From Macrostomum hystrix (lineage: Eukaryota; Platyhelminthes; Macrostomidae): 64,000 nucleotides of DNA. The notes under the pieces are model-generated. The model was given only the letters and a program-made list of their open reading frames with translations, was not told where the DNA came from and did not search any database. Numbering within the stretch: position 1 is the first letter of the stretch; each line of letters begins with the position of its first letter. Made by a program: the position numbers and the translations under genes. Below, piece after piece: positions 33,960 to 50,145 of this stretch. The stretch lies in contig CATNEN010000030.1 of the NCBI GenBank assembly GCA_950097015.1, positions 2,217,001 to 2,281,000 of the forward strand, read 5' to 3'.

Positions 33960-35445
33960 TTGTTGTCAAGCTTGACAACTACTGGGGTTGGGTTAAGCTC
34001 CAACCTATAGACTGGGGTTGGGTTAAGCTCCAACCTATAGACTGGGGTTGGGTTAAGCTCCAACCTATAAAATGGGGTTGGGTTAAGCTCCAACCTATAG
34101 ACTGGGATTGGGTTAAATTCCAACCTATAGACTGGGGTTGGGTTAAGCTCCAACCTATATACTGGGGTTGGGTTAAGCTCCAACCTATAGACTGGGGTTG
34201 GGTTAAGCTCCAACCTATAAAATGGGGTTGGGTTAAGCTCCAACCTATAGACTGGGATTGGGTTAAATTCCAACCTATAGACTGGGGTTGGGTTAAGCTC
34301 CAACCTATATACTGGGATTGGGTTAAGCTCCAACCTATAAAATGGGGTTGGGTTAAGCTCCAACCTATAGACTGGGATTGGGTTAAATTCCAACCTATAG
34401 ACTGGGGTTGGGTTAAGCTCCAACCTATATACTGGGATTGGGTTAAGCTCCAACCTATATACTGGGATTGGGTTAAGCTCTAACCTATAGACTGGGGTTG
34501 GGTTAAGCTCCAACCTATACACTGGGATTGGGTTAAACTCCAACCTATACACTGGGATTGGGTTAAACTCCAACCTATATACTGGGGTTGGGTTAAGCTC
34601 CAACCTATAGACTGGGATTGGGTTAAACTCCAACCTATAGACTGGGGTTGGGTTAAGCTCCAACCTATAGACTGGGGTTGGGTTAAGCTCCAACCTATAG
34701 ACTGGGGTTGGGTTAAGCTCCAACCTATATACTGGGGTTGGGTTAAGCTCCAACCTATAGACTGGGGTTGGGTTAAGCTCCAACCTATAGACTGGGGTTG
34801 GGTTAAGCTCCAACCTATATACTGGGATTGGGTTAAACTCCAACCTATAGACTGGGGTTGGGTTAAGCTACAACCTATATACTGGAGTTGGGTTAAGCTC
34901 CAACCTATAGACTGGGGTTGGGTTAAGCTCTAACCTATAGACTGGGGTTGGGTTAAGCTCTAACCTATAGACTGGGGTTGGGTTAAGCTCTAACCTATAG
35001 ACTGGGGTTGGGTTAAGCTCCAACCTATAGACTGGGGTTGGGTTAAGCTACAACCTATAGACTGGGGTTGGGTTAAGCTCCAACCTATAGACTGGGGTTG
35101 GGTTAAGCTCCAACCTATAGACTGGGGTTGGGTTAAGCTCCAACCTATATACTGGGATTGGGTTAAACTCCAACCTATAGACTGGGGTTGGGTTAAGCTA
35201 CAACCTATATACTGGGGTTGGGTTAAGCTCCAACCTATAGACTGGGGTTGGGTTAAGCTCCAACCTATAGACTGGGGTTGGGTTAAGCTCTAACCTATAG
35301 ACTGGGGTTGGGTTAAGCTACAACCTATATACTGGGGTTGGGTTAAGCTTCAACCTATAGACTGGGGTTGGGTTAAGCTCCAACCTATAGACTGGGGTTG
35401 GGTTAAGCTCCAACCTATAGACTGGGTTGGGTAAAGCGCCGGCCT
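33960..35445. repeat. 30-bp minisatellite between EI24 and MRPS24
   Basis: About 49 copies of a 30-bp unit: actggggttgggttaagctc plus caacctatag. Each plus-strand unit has a GGGG and a GGG run. The minus strand reads as a false Leu/Asn/Pro repeat ORF because 30 is a multiple of three. Confidence 0.98.
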
Positions 35446-36404
35446 TTACACCAGGTCTTTATCCTTGCCGTTAGATGCAACTCAAATTGGTAGGCCAATT
35501 GTGACGGTACTATAGGGGCCATGTTGTGTGAAGTCTTTCAAGACGATCTGTCGTTGTTCACGATTCATCCAGCGTGTTCTTGCACAATTGTACAGAGGCC
35601 AGAATTCCCATGGTTTAATTGCAATTATCAAGCGTATTTTCTAATGTAAGTTATCTATAAAATCGATCTTTCAAACCCTGTTCCTAGTGTATATATATGT
35701 TTAATAAGTTATATTTGCAGCCTAAGTAATGCCATCCGCCCACATGCGAATTGATAGTTAAGTGCGCACAGTTTCGTGTGGTTTGTTGTCACTCACTTAT
35801 CGCGTCTTCCCATCTGGATTAATTCTATTATTTAATATCCAAGTCTTGGACCTTCATCACATAATGGACTTCATGTATTGGCCAGAAAATTATTTTAGGA
35901 AAAATTCTACTAGCATGATGCAGTGTCTTGACTATTTATTTACTATTTATTCAGTTTTTATTTGGCGCCTAAAATAGTGTTGTTTGTACAGTAATTACTG
36001 TAGCTTGTACTTTATTTATTCTAAATTTGATTGACTACAAAATAGAGCTTGCTTTTGTTATCATTTTACTCTATGCATTATGTGTTATTTTGTTTTTGGG
36101 ACACTTTACACACAAGTGAGCATGTATAGCCCAGTGGTTAGAGCTTTGGACTTCTAACTGAAAGGTCAGGAGTTTGAATCTCAGCCCAAGGTAGTCTGTC
36201 TGTGTCCCTGAACAAAATAGTTTGCTCCCTAGTGCTGTGATGTAATGTAATGATCGGTAATGATCGGTTCATCAGCTGAGGTAAAAAATTGTGTTTGTAG
36301 CGGCTCCCTTGTCCACGGACTAAGTCGAGATAAAAAAGTCGAGAATCACTAGCGTCACGTGATCATTTACAAAGACAAAAAACCTGCTTTATATCTTCTT
36401 GCAG
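35446..36404. other. Spacer upstream of MRPS24
   Basis: AT-rich DNA with a type-C SINE at about 36110-36330. I could not identify an upstream first exon for MRPS24. The tract cttctgcag-like tatcttcttgcag ends at 36404, immediately before the coding frame. Confidence 0.5.
36110..36330 (+). mobile_element. Type-C tRNA-derived SINE
   Basis: tRNA-like head tagcccagtggttagagctt with B-box-like ggagtttgaatctcagccc, then a diverged body with ccacggactaag. The head differs from types A and B. Confidence 0.65.
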
Positions 36405-37733
36405 CTTCGCTCAGTGTTTTCCGCGGCATTCCGGCCGCAGCCGTTGCTATGGCTGCAGAGCTCGCAGTTGCACACTAGCTCCGCTAGATGTTGGGAATTC
36501 GGCGAATTGCCAAAGCCCTACAAGCGGATACCACCTAAGAATCGACGGGCCGCTGTTCTGAAGGGCACTCGCGACAGATCCCGACCGCTGACTTACGAGC
36601 AGGCCAAGTACCCGGAGCAGATTGGCAGCCAGAAAGGCTGGCAGAGCTGGAACACAGCAGGACTGTTCAAGGAAAGTCTCTACTTCGACGCTGGCACCAC
36701 TAATTATGAGGATCAGCTGATCCGTATTCTGCTGCGCGGAACCTTTCCGGAACTGCTGGCGTCCGAGTGCATTGTCATCAAGCGACAGGTGAGATAATAA
36801 GCGGAGAATGCCTCGTCGCTTACTGCTTAGAGCAGGATAGACAAGGGGAAGACAGATGCAGAAATCGATGCCGATTTAAAAATTAAAGTTATTTTAAACA
36901 TCTAAAGGTGTGGGCAGTTTTTAATAGGATAAACAAATTAATAATAATAATAATTGCAGGAGGGCTGTGGCCAGTGGCACATCATTCAGTGACACTAGAC
37001 CCGCAGCCAGCGAGGAGGCTATTCTGCCCATTTCGCTGACTCCTGAGCACACACGCACACAGATCCCGTACGCAGGCATACGCTCACACAGGTGTGTACA
37101 TCTGCCCTGACTTTCTCATCGTCAGGCAGTGTACATTTAACTGTGCCTTGGAGGTTGGCCCACAATGCACGACAAGCCCCCAAGCCTTCTCTCCGCGGCT
37201 GCGCCCCAAATAAATGTGGCTGCGCCGTGGAATCGAACTTAGGGACCGTGGTGCGAGAGGCAAACGCGATAACCGCTCTGCCACCGACCCCCTCAGATCA
37301 ACAAGTTGCGGATAAAGATCTAATAAGATAGAGTTACTAAAAATAGAGACAAAGTGCGGATACAGGCAAAGAGCGGACAAAGGAGAAAGCAGGGTAGAGA
37401 AGGGCGGATACAGGCAAAAATATGAAAGTTAATTACGTAGGAAAACAATGTTAAAATAAATCCCAGTAGGTAAAGTTTCTAAAAAGTTTTTAAGCGGGTG
37501 CTACAAAAAACAAATCATTGCGAAACCCGAACCCGCAGGGCAACAGTATTCGCGTGGCTCTCATTCTGAAACAGCGCGATGCCGCCCGCACCCATCCGCG
37601 CGATTTGAGCATGCGCTACGCATTTCTGATTGGCTACTCTGAGGAGATCTTGTCTCTGTTATTGCGCTGCGTTGTTCGACTGGAGGTGCAGACGGTCGAT
37701 AGCGAGGTTGATCTGGTTTATAAGTTTGTCTAG
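36405..37733 (+). CDS. MRPS24: Mitochondrial ribosomal protein S24 (uS3m), start codon not encoded in the exon
   Basis: Exons 36405-36788 and 37539-37733 join in phase 0 and give 192 sense codons before TAG. The protein is a small-subunit component of the mitochondrial ribosome. Matches to human MRPS24, recalled from memory, run in order: LHTSSARC after an Arg-rich presequence, a KGTRDRSRPLTYEQAKYPEQ stretch (human KPVTYEEA), KGWQSWNTAG, LLRGTFPELLASECIVIKRQ, then GNSIRVALILKQRD and YAFLIGYSEEILSLLLRC ending with VYKFV (human VVYKYL). There is no in-frame ATG between the upstream stop at 36360 and the frame, and the frame opens exactly at a strong acceptor (cttcttgcag). With an ATG added in front, the N-terminus would be MLRSVFSAAFRPQPLLWLQS, a good mitochondrial targeting peptide. 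The start is therefore on an upstream exon or supplied by a trans-spliced leader. The intron holds a minus-strand type-B SINE. Confidence 0.9.
36940..37296 (-). mobile_element. Type-B SINE in the MRPS24 intron
   Basis: Full minus-strand copy: AT-rich tail, gaggaggctattctgcccat, tttcgctgactcctgagca, then the head complement ccgtggaatcgaacttaggg and taaccgctctgccaccgacc. Confidence 0.85.
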
Positions 37734-37845
37734 TGCTTCACCCAATGCTATCTATTTTGTGCGCTTGTGCTCAATTAGGTTGCTAGGTTGCAACGGTCGT
37801 TTTTTAGATAAAAATTGGGAAAAAGTAATACAATGCTGACATGCA
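37734..37845. other. MRPS24 3' UTR
   Basis: Short unique sequence after the stop. No AATAAA was found. Confidence 0.3.
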
Positions 37846-38170
37846 GTAACTAAACAACGGTATTTTTCCTTGGTTACGGCTAAAAATCCTGAATTGTCCC
37901 CAAAATCCGATATCTTTTTACTTAGCAACGGTAGTTTTCCTTAGATACTGATAAAAATCCTGAGTTTTTCCCTAAAATCCGATATCTTGTTACTTAGCAA
38001 CGGTTGTTTTCCTTAGATACGACTAAAAAACCTGAGTTTTCCCTAAAGGACGATATCTGGTTACTTAGCAACGGTAGTTTTCCTTAGATACAGATAAAAA
38101 TCCTGAATTGTCGCCCAAAGGATGTTGTCTTGTTACTTAGCAACGTTAGTTTTCCTTGGTTACGGCTACG
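37846..38170. repeat. About 75-bp tandem repeat, four to five copies
   Basis: Units share ttacttagcaacggtagttt, tccttagatac, aaaaatcctga and ccgatatctt. Copies have diverged by point changes and short indels. Confidence 0.85.
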
Positions 38171-38664
38171 ACTGAGATTTTTATTACTAATTGAGCCCTA
38201 AATCCACTGTATTAGTGCAGCGTTATCTAACTTGACGTGTACTTTGTCCCATCTCTTCCTCAGAATAACCCCTAAGACCAGGACACTGGCCCTCTAAAGG
38301 TTAAAAGCTTATCTATTATCAGTCAGTAGTATGCTGCTGTTAATGCAAGTTATTTTTAGACCAATTTTTATGCTTGCAATACGGAATAATACAACTAGGC
38401 CTGTTATTAATTTGTGTCCAATTATATAAATAAAATAAGATATGCTTGCACATACTGTCAGAAATTTTTTCTGCTGTTTTACTGAACATGCGTGTTCGTC
38501 TTTTGAATATAATATATTTCCTTGCTTGCTATTAGTTTGTATGATTGACTAGTCTTTCTTATTGTGGCTATTATTACTATCGTAAAATGTCATTTTCAGC
38601 TTTTTAGTTGTTGCACCAATCTAATTCACACACTGCACTACTCACAGTAAGCCAAAGAGAAAAT
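38171..38664. other. PAH upstream region
   Basis: AT-rich. An acceptor-like tgtcattttcag ends at 38599, 65 bases before the ATG, and may mark the 5' end of the first coding exon. No TATA box is obvious. Confidence 0.4.
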
Positions 38665-43071
<4,407 letters not shown>

Positions 43072-44074
43072 TCGGATCTGACTGTCGTTGGCAAACAAGA
43101 CCGACAAGTTGATTCTTAAAAAAATTGATTGAAGTTGATTCTTTAACCTCGGCATTGTGTCCAATTTAAACTTTGCTGCACCCCTTCATAAAACCCCCTA
43201 GCAACCGTGCTTCTCATTCGAATTGGGTTAATGGATAAGACTAGTAACGATACTTCTACGTCATGCTATGCTGTACACCAGGACATACTCCTGTACAGCA
43301 GGACATACTCCTGTACAGCAGGACATATTCCTGTACAGCAGGATATAGCCCTGTACGCCATGACTTTTTCCTTTACAGCGGGACATATACCTATAAATAC
43401 TATAAATAAAAATATTTTCACGAAATATTTCTCTTGGGTATTTTAAAGGCACTGTTGATAATGAAATTCACTTTCGAGCAATAATAATAAATAGACTCTC
43501 ACGCCAAAACGTGTCATTGATGAATTCAATTTCTGCGATTTTTACAATTCACAAAGTGAACTTTTTTGCGCTCATGAAGTCAATACGATTATATACCATT
43601 GTATTCAGGTATTGTTATATTTCATTGCCAATATTTCATTTTTCATATTGCAATACAAAATAGCATGCATTTTCATAATGAAAGCTGGTGTTTCTCTATA
43701 TTCACATTTATACAATAACGCACCTCTTATTATATATACTCGTCCTGCTCTGATTCTATTTTTATCCCAGTGTTACAGGGGAGTAACAAAAGTCTCAGGA
43801 GATCAGGCTATTTTGTAGTAAAATCACTTTTGATTCTGCCTGACCTCTAGTTAATCATTTCGCTGCCATTTCTCTTTTTTTATAGGCCTGTCATATTCGT
43901 CTGTCACGTTTTTGATCGATTTTTGAACCCTGTCATATTTCAGTAACTAATTCGTATTCGAGTTTATTTATTTATTTTTCTTTCAATAGAACAAGTTATA
44001 AAATGAAAATAACACACAGTTGCTTTTTTAAATTCTTATTATAAGAAAGATAATGTACTCGTAGTAATGATATT
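43072..44074. other. PAH 3' UTR and spacer
   Basis: Contains a 20-bp tandem repeat at about 43265-43385 and AATAAA-like motifs near 43402 and 43486 that could serve PAH. The rest is AT-rich. Confidence 0.4.
43265..43385. repeat. 20-bp tandem repeat
   Basis: About six copies of ctgtacagcaggacatactc, diverging to the right. Confidence 0.85.
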
Positions 44075-44380
44075 TGCTGGAGTGCTGCGGGCAATGGCAC
44101 ATCAATTAGTGACACTAGACCCGAAGACAGCGAAGAGGCAATTCTGCCCATTTCGCTGACTACCGAGCACACACGCACACAGATGCCGTACACAAGCATG
44201 CACTCACACAGGTGTGTACATCAGGCGACTTTCTCATCGTCAGGTACTGTACACTCACTGTGCTTTCTAGGGTTGGCCCTCAAGGGTGTAAATTTCACGA
44301 CAAGCCACCAAGCCATCTCCGCGGCTGCGCCTCGAATGAATATCGCCTCGCCGCGGAATCGAGCTCAGGACCGAGGTGGT
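44075..44380 (-). mobile_element. Type-B SINE, minus strand
   Basis: Landmarks gaagaggcaattctgcccat, tttcgctgactaccgagca and the head complement cgccgcggaatcgagctcag. Confidence 0.8.
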
Positions 44381-44967
44381 GACTGATTGGTTGACAGACT
44401 TGGCGATGGTGCCCTGTGATTGAGCTGCGCCTAATATTTAGGCTTGATTATTGAAATCAGAGAAATTCGCGTCAGGGTGTCCATAGTGGCCTATTTCCAC
44501 CTATTGTAGCCTTGAAGGTCCAGCAAATCCGTCTAGATAAAGGTAGGTGACCACCAAAGTCGGAGATGATGCAGGCACATTCGGGTGACATGCTAATAAG
44601 TTTTAAAGGCCTGGCAAGGAGGCCGCACTGAGGCGCAGTGCTAATTCATGTATAGGGGTGTATGAAATACACTAGCGCTTATGGCAAAAATCCGACCTTC
44701 GGCCAGAACCATTGAATATATCGACGGTCTTAAGGGCTGGCGACTTGGCTCTTGTCTCAGAAGATGCGCGAAAAAAAGTTGGCCCGTGTTCTTGAGTTTC
44801 GTGTGCTTGCGATGCTCGGTTCGGGTGCAGCACAAAAATTGTCAGGGGCGAAATTTCCTTCTACTGTTAATGTAGTTAAGGTAAAAGAATTAATATTTAT
44901 TTTCTGAAGCAGGATCGTTAAACAAATTTAAAATACCCACCTTGTCTCAATTTTATACTAATTTCAG
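44381..44967. other. Spacer upstream of GCP5
   Basis: Unique sequence with no exon that I can support. It ends in the acceptor-like tactaatttcag at 44967. Confidence 0.4.
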
Positions 44968-44978
44968 CGAGCTGCCGA

Positions 44979-47900
44979 ATGTCGCACAAGGTCACGGAGG
45001 AGCAGTCTCGCCTGCTGGAACAGCTGGCTGATGCCATCTTCTCCGGCGCCGATGCGGCCGACGTCCGCCGCAAGTCTATTGCGCAATGCGGCCACATGTT
45101 GCGCAATCATCGCTTCCCCGGCTCCGACTGGCAGAGCGTCAAGCAGCAGCTGGCCGGCCTGTCCAGCAAGCTGCTTGTTCACTCCATGCACCGCGAGGCG
45201 CGCCTACTCGACCAGCTAGTTGAACGACTGCGGCGTCGGCTGCCAGACGATGAAATGCGGCACAATCTGCTGGCCTTTCTGCTGGCCGCCTCCAACAGTC
45301 CCGTGGCCCGCTGGTCTGGCCAGGCCGCCGCAGACATCCCGTCTGACGAGTCCGACTCGGAGAGAGACAAGAAGCCGGACCCGGCGAAGGAGGGCGACAT
45401 CGACTGGCACGCCCTGCTGACGGAAGGCCTCGAACTGAAGTCCGACTATAATGAGGATTCTGGCTCGGAGTGGTCCTCTAACGAAGAGGCCGACTCGTGA
45501 GTTCCTCATGCGTTATTTTTTCTTAGAAGGCATGCCGGGGCTGATTGAAATTGAACTCCACTTTTGCGATTGGACTCGAAATCACATTTGCTTCTGGGAG
45601 TGCATCTTCATTTGCTGATCGTAAAATAATAAAATAATAATAATTGTAGGAGGGCTGCAGGCAACAAACATTCATTTGGTAACACTAGACCCTAACACTT
45701 GGAGTTTGGCCCTCAATGGTGCTAATTGCACGACAAGCCCCCAAGCCTTCTCTCCGCGGCTGCGCCCCAATTTAATGTGGCCTCGCTGCGGAATCGAGCT
45801 CAGGGACATTGGCGCGAGAGGCAAACGCTTTAACGCTCTGCCGCCGACCCCCCTTTGCTGATCTTGCGTCGAACAAATTTGCTGACGCATGATAGGATCA
45901 CATTGACGAAAGTCGTTTTGTAAGACCCCGGAAGTCCGATCTTCTGATGTTGAAAATGTCTTCTACGTCTTCAAATTGAGATTCCATCTCTGTACTGCTT
46001 TTTATTTTAGCGATTTAAACAGAGCGGCGGAACCTGAACCACCTCCCCAGCCTCCGGCCTCGGGTTGGACCCGGCAACCAAATTCATGGAGTCCCCAACG
46101 GCCAGCGTCTGAGCAGCAGCCGCAGCAGCAACAGCTGCAAACTGAATGCCACCTGGCCTTTCTGCGGTCCCACCTGCAACCCGAGTACTGGAAGGATCCG
46201 GGCAGGGGCAGCGTCAATGTTTGTCACCATGGCAAGAGCGCGGATTCAACGGCCAGCCCTGCAGAGCGCTGGGGCCAGCTTCGTTTAGACTGGCAACAGC
46301 TGCTGCTGAGATCCCGCGGCTGCGTTGCCGCATTCGGTGCTGCCCGTGTCGAAGTGACTCAATACCAAGCTGTGCGCGAGACTCTCTGGATGCTGTCCGG
46401 AGCCAGGGACTCCATGCTGTACACCTGGGAGTTATCGACTGCGCCAATTGTCTCAGTCTCCGGCAGAGCCTGCATGCCGCACCTCACCGACGGTGCGCTC
46501 GATCGGTTATTATCCGATTTTGCTACTTTTGGCACCACAGTTGCTAGGCTACGGTTGCTATGCGAACAACTTTTGGGTAGCAACGGAGCGGCAGTAGCGC
46601 CGGCCATGTCGGCGCTGGCGGGCCAACTGCACGCCGATCTGCTGGCTCCGCTGCAGTGCTACTTTCTGCGCCTGGAGTCCGAGTCCAGCCTGATGCGTCT
46701 CCGCTCCGCTCTGTTGCCATGGCAACGGGCGATAGCTGAGGCCGCCGCTCTGGTTAACCGCGTCGTCTGGTCGGACGCCGACGCAGCGTCGCACGACCCG
46801 GCAGCCGGTGTTCGCCTGCTCGACTGTCTGCAGCGTCAGGCGGCCCGCGCCAACCTGACCGAGTCGCCTTTATATGCCGGCTTCGCTACGCGGGCATTTC
46901 GCCTGTGCCTGCGCCCCCTGCTGGAACAGCTGGATCGTCTGCTGGCCGGGCGTCCGGCTCCGGGCCTGCCCTTCCTGCCGCCGCTGCCGGCCGATCCTCC
47001 GCCGGAGACCGCCTATTGGCTAGCGCCGCCGCCTATTGTAGATCGCGCAGTGCCACAACTGCTCAGACCTCTGCTGCCTGAGCTGACCTCCGCGGCAATG
47101 TCCGCCCACCTGTTGAAGGCCATCAGCGAACGACGCAATCTGCCAGTTTTGTGGCGAAGCGTCTGTCAGATTTGCGAGGCGGCGCCGCTGCATCAGTTGC
47201 TGTTCTCCGACAACGGCGAGCAAAAGTTGCAGCTCCCTGTTCAGACTTTGGCCAGCTATCGGTTGGTGCCAGATTAAATTAATGTAATCTCATGTTTAGG
47301 ACTCAACGATACCCAGAAAATCTGCTTGTCTACTAAGATAACCATCTAAAATAGACTTAACAGTAGAAAGACCACAATGTTTTGAGATTCTGGAAGTTGT
47401 TTTATCGGATAGGTCGGAAAATGTTAGCCCAGGTTCCGAATTTTCATAGCGATTGGTTGAATATTTTAGGAGATGAAGAGAAAAAAAAACACGTGGGTAT
47501 TTGAAATATCCCCCGTTAGTCTTTCTACTGTTAACGACGATTGCCTCTCTATTATCCCATCTCAGCTGCGCTCCCACCCTGCCGGACACGGAGGCCAGCC
47601 GTCTCCAAGCTGAGTCGCCTCTGCTTTGGCGCAGCGTCCAGCTGCTTCCGCCGCCGATGCCGCCTCCGCCACCTCCGCCCCGCCCCAAAATAGAAGGAGG
47701 CATCAACGACGGCGATAATTCTTTGACATCGGCCGGGATGTCAGCATCGGCTAGTCGACGAGTACAATCGGCTATTCGAGATCGCTGTCGTCAGGTCAAC
47801 CGGCTGACTGTGGAATGCCTGACCGGGCCCAAACTGCGCCTAGTTGATTTTGTCAGCTTCGCGCACAACCTCTTCCTAATGCTGGATAGGGACCTGCTCA

Positions 47901-49776
47901 CACCGCTGTGCGAGCTGCTCTATGCTGAGCTGCGGGCTGGCCAGCCGGCCTGCGATGAGCTGGCGCTCAATCTCAACCTGCGAGCCTGCCTGCTGGCTGG
48001 CCGGTCCGCCCAGTTTGCGAACTCCGTCTGGCTGACGCTGCAATCTGCCGCCGCTCAGCATTCTGATTCATCGGCTGACAATGTTGAGCCCACCGACACT
48101 GGCCTAACCCTGATTGACAGTCTCCGCTTGAACTGTGAACCGCCATGGCCGCTGGGAATTGTGCTCACCGAGACTGCCCTGCAGGTCTGGCCTGGGACAA
48201 TGGGAGATTGTTGATTCGGGATGTATGGGGAGCATAAGGAGATGGAGTGTGGAGAAATTGTGTGATGGGACTTTAGGGTGGGGAGAAGTTGTGAGGGGAC
48301 TATTAAATGTAGAAAAAATGTGTGATGGGACTTTAGGGTGGGGAGAAATAGTGTGATGGAACTTTGGAGTGGGAGAAATAGTGTGAGGGGACTTTAGGGT
48401 GGGGAGAAATAGTGTGATGGGACTATGGAGTGGGAGAAATAGTGTGATGGGACTATGGAGTGGGAGAAATAGTGTGATGGAACTTTGGAGTGGGAGAAAT
48501 AGTGTGAGGGGACTTTAGGGTGGGGAGAAATAGTGTGATGGGACTATGGAGTGGGAGAAATAGTGTGATGGGACTATGGAGTGGGAGAAATAGTGTGATG
48601 GGACTATGGAGTGGAAGAAATAGTGTGATGGGACTATGGAGTGGGAGAAATAGTGTGAGGGGACTTTAGGGTGGGGAGAAATAGTGTGATGGGACTATGG
48701 AGTGGGAGAAATAGTGTGATGGGACTATGGAGTGGGAGAAATAGTGTGAGGGGACTTTAGGGTGGGGAGAAATAGTGTGATGGGACTATGGAGTGGGAGA
48801 AATAGTGTGAGGGGACTTTAGGGTGGGGAGAAATAGTGTGATGGGACTATGGAGTGGGAGAAATAGTGTGAGGGGACTATGGAGTGGGAGAAATAGTGTG
48901 AGGGGACTTTAGGGTGGGGAGAAATTGTGTGATGGGACTTTGGAGTGGGGATAAATTGTGTGAGGGGACTTTGAAGTAGGGAGAAATCGTGTGATGGAAC
49001 TATGGAATGGGGGAAATCGTGTGAGGAGACTTTGGAGTGGGTGGGGAATGGAGTTTGGAGAGGATGCAGTGGGAGGAGACGTCCCTGGGGAGATGTGTAC
49101 AAAAATGCTTTCCGTTGCAGTGAAAGAATCGGTACAATATGAAAAGAGAAGTTAACAAATGCACAGAGAATGCCATATATTCCATCACCGGTACCTGTCT
49201 ATCCAGGTCTACGCCGAGTCGTTTCGCTGGCTATTGAAGCTGCGCTGCGCCAAGGAGCTGCTCGAACGCCTTCGCTTCGACGGCCTGCGCTGCGCCGACA
49301 ATGCCGGCCAGCGCTACCGAGTCTACAGTCTGCGCCAGCAGCTGTTGCACCTGCTGACCGCCTTTCATCAGGTCAGCCTTCACCGGCTAGCCGCGGCTGC
49401 CGCTCAGCTGCCAGACCGCCTGTCCGCCTGCCAGGCCGGGCCAGATGAGCTCAGGTGTGTGCTCAATCAGTTCTCGGCTAGGTGCGCCCAGGTGTGCCTT
49501 GTCAGCGGCTCCGGTGCGGCTTCGACAGCTCCGGCTGCAGCCGCTTCCTCCTTAGCTGCCACACCGCGAATACGCCAGATGATGTCCAATCTGTTCCGCT
49601 GCTCAGTTGTGTTCTCTAGGCGATGGTCAGCGGATCAGCTCACGCCAGGTGTTGTTGAATCTCTGCAGGCCCAGCTGGACTCGGGCCGGCAGTTCTTTGC
49701 TACTTTTGTGGCTACCTTTGCCAAGACTGGCCTAGCCGAGCACATTGAGCCGCTAGTGTCGGCCATGGCTAGCTGA
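44979..49776 (+). CDS. TUBGCP5: Gamma-tubulin complex component 5 (GCP5), four exons, 985 aa
   Basis: Exons 44979-45496, 46011-47261, 47566-48184 and 49207-49776 sum to 2958 nt, 986 codons with TGA, in frame throughout. GCP5 is a GRIP-family subunit of the gamma-tubulin ring complex that nucleates microtubules at centrosomes. The best landmark is VTQYQAVRETLWMLSGARDS in exon 2, matching human GCP5 VTETQVIRETLWLLSG (recalled from memory). It is followed by PHLTDGALDRLLSDFATFG (human THLTHSCLRSVLEQIAAYG) and the acidic DIDWHALLTEGLELKSD in exon 1 (human DFDWGKYLMEDEEM). The GRIP2 domain spans exons 3-4, with the motif EPPWPLGIVLTETAL then YAESFRWLLKLRCAKELLER. Human GCP5 has about 1024 residues. 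Exon 2 is unusually GC-rich and Ala/Leu-rich. An acceptor-like AG lies 11 bases before the ATG. Intron 1 has a type-B SINE and intron 3 a 30-bp minisatellite. Confidence 0.9.
45640..45858 (-). mobile_element. Type-B SINE with internal deletion, GCP5 intron 1
   Basis: The tail and 3' end (ggagggctgcaggcaa, cactagaccc) join directly to the middle body (ttggccctcaatggtgctaa) and head (gctgcggaatcgagctcagg). The part with the gctgactcctgagc block is missing. Confidence 0.8.
48225..49055. repeat. 30-31-bp minisatellite in GCP5 intron 3
   Basis: About 28 copies. Two unit types alternate: gtgtgatgggactatggagt plus gggagaaata, and gtgaggggactttagggtgg plus ggagaaata. The plus strand has few C bases. 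Confidence 0.95.
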
Positions 49777-50145
49777 GGTAGTTTTGTAATTTAAACTGAT
49801 TGTCTCGAGCTTTCAATGAATTCGCAGTTTTAAATTAGTTAGTATTTGCTACTAAAATAATACACCGCTAAGCTGGCTAGGCAGTCTGGTGCTGCTTTGC
49901 TTCCAATTTTTTATCTAATTAAAGAACCGACACTTTAAAAGGTGTCCTCATTTCCATATGTTCTACTTTGGCTTATTTAATTTAAGCATTTTATAGCGTG
50001 TTTCTGATGTCTGCGTAGTAGTAGTATCACTCGATTTTGTGACTACTTTTCATTGGTAAATCTTAATTTTCTTAAAAAACTCCCAATTCAGAAGGAATGG
50101 AAAGCGCCTCTTCAGACTATTTTATCTTCGTCTTAACTTAACTGC
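49777..50145. other. GCP5 3' UTR and spacer
   Basis: AT-rich. An ATTAAA at about 49918 could be a variant polyadenylation signal. Nothing else is seen. Confidence 0.4.

Noticed and set aside
33941-34843. 300-codon minus-strand ORF
   Set aside because: Reading of the 30-bp minisatellite. No gene features at either end.
34000-35440. Interstitial telomere
   Set aside because: The unit is 30 bp and contains no run of TTAGGG-type repeats.
33960-35445. CRISPR-like array
   Set aside because: Units are head-to-tail with no unique spacers, and the surroundings are eukaryotic genes. The same holds for the 35- and 41-bp arrays.
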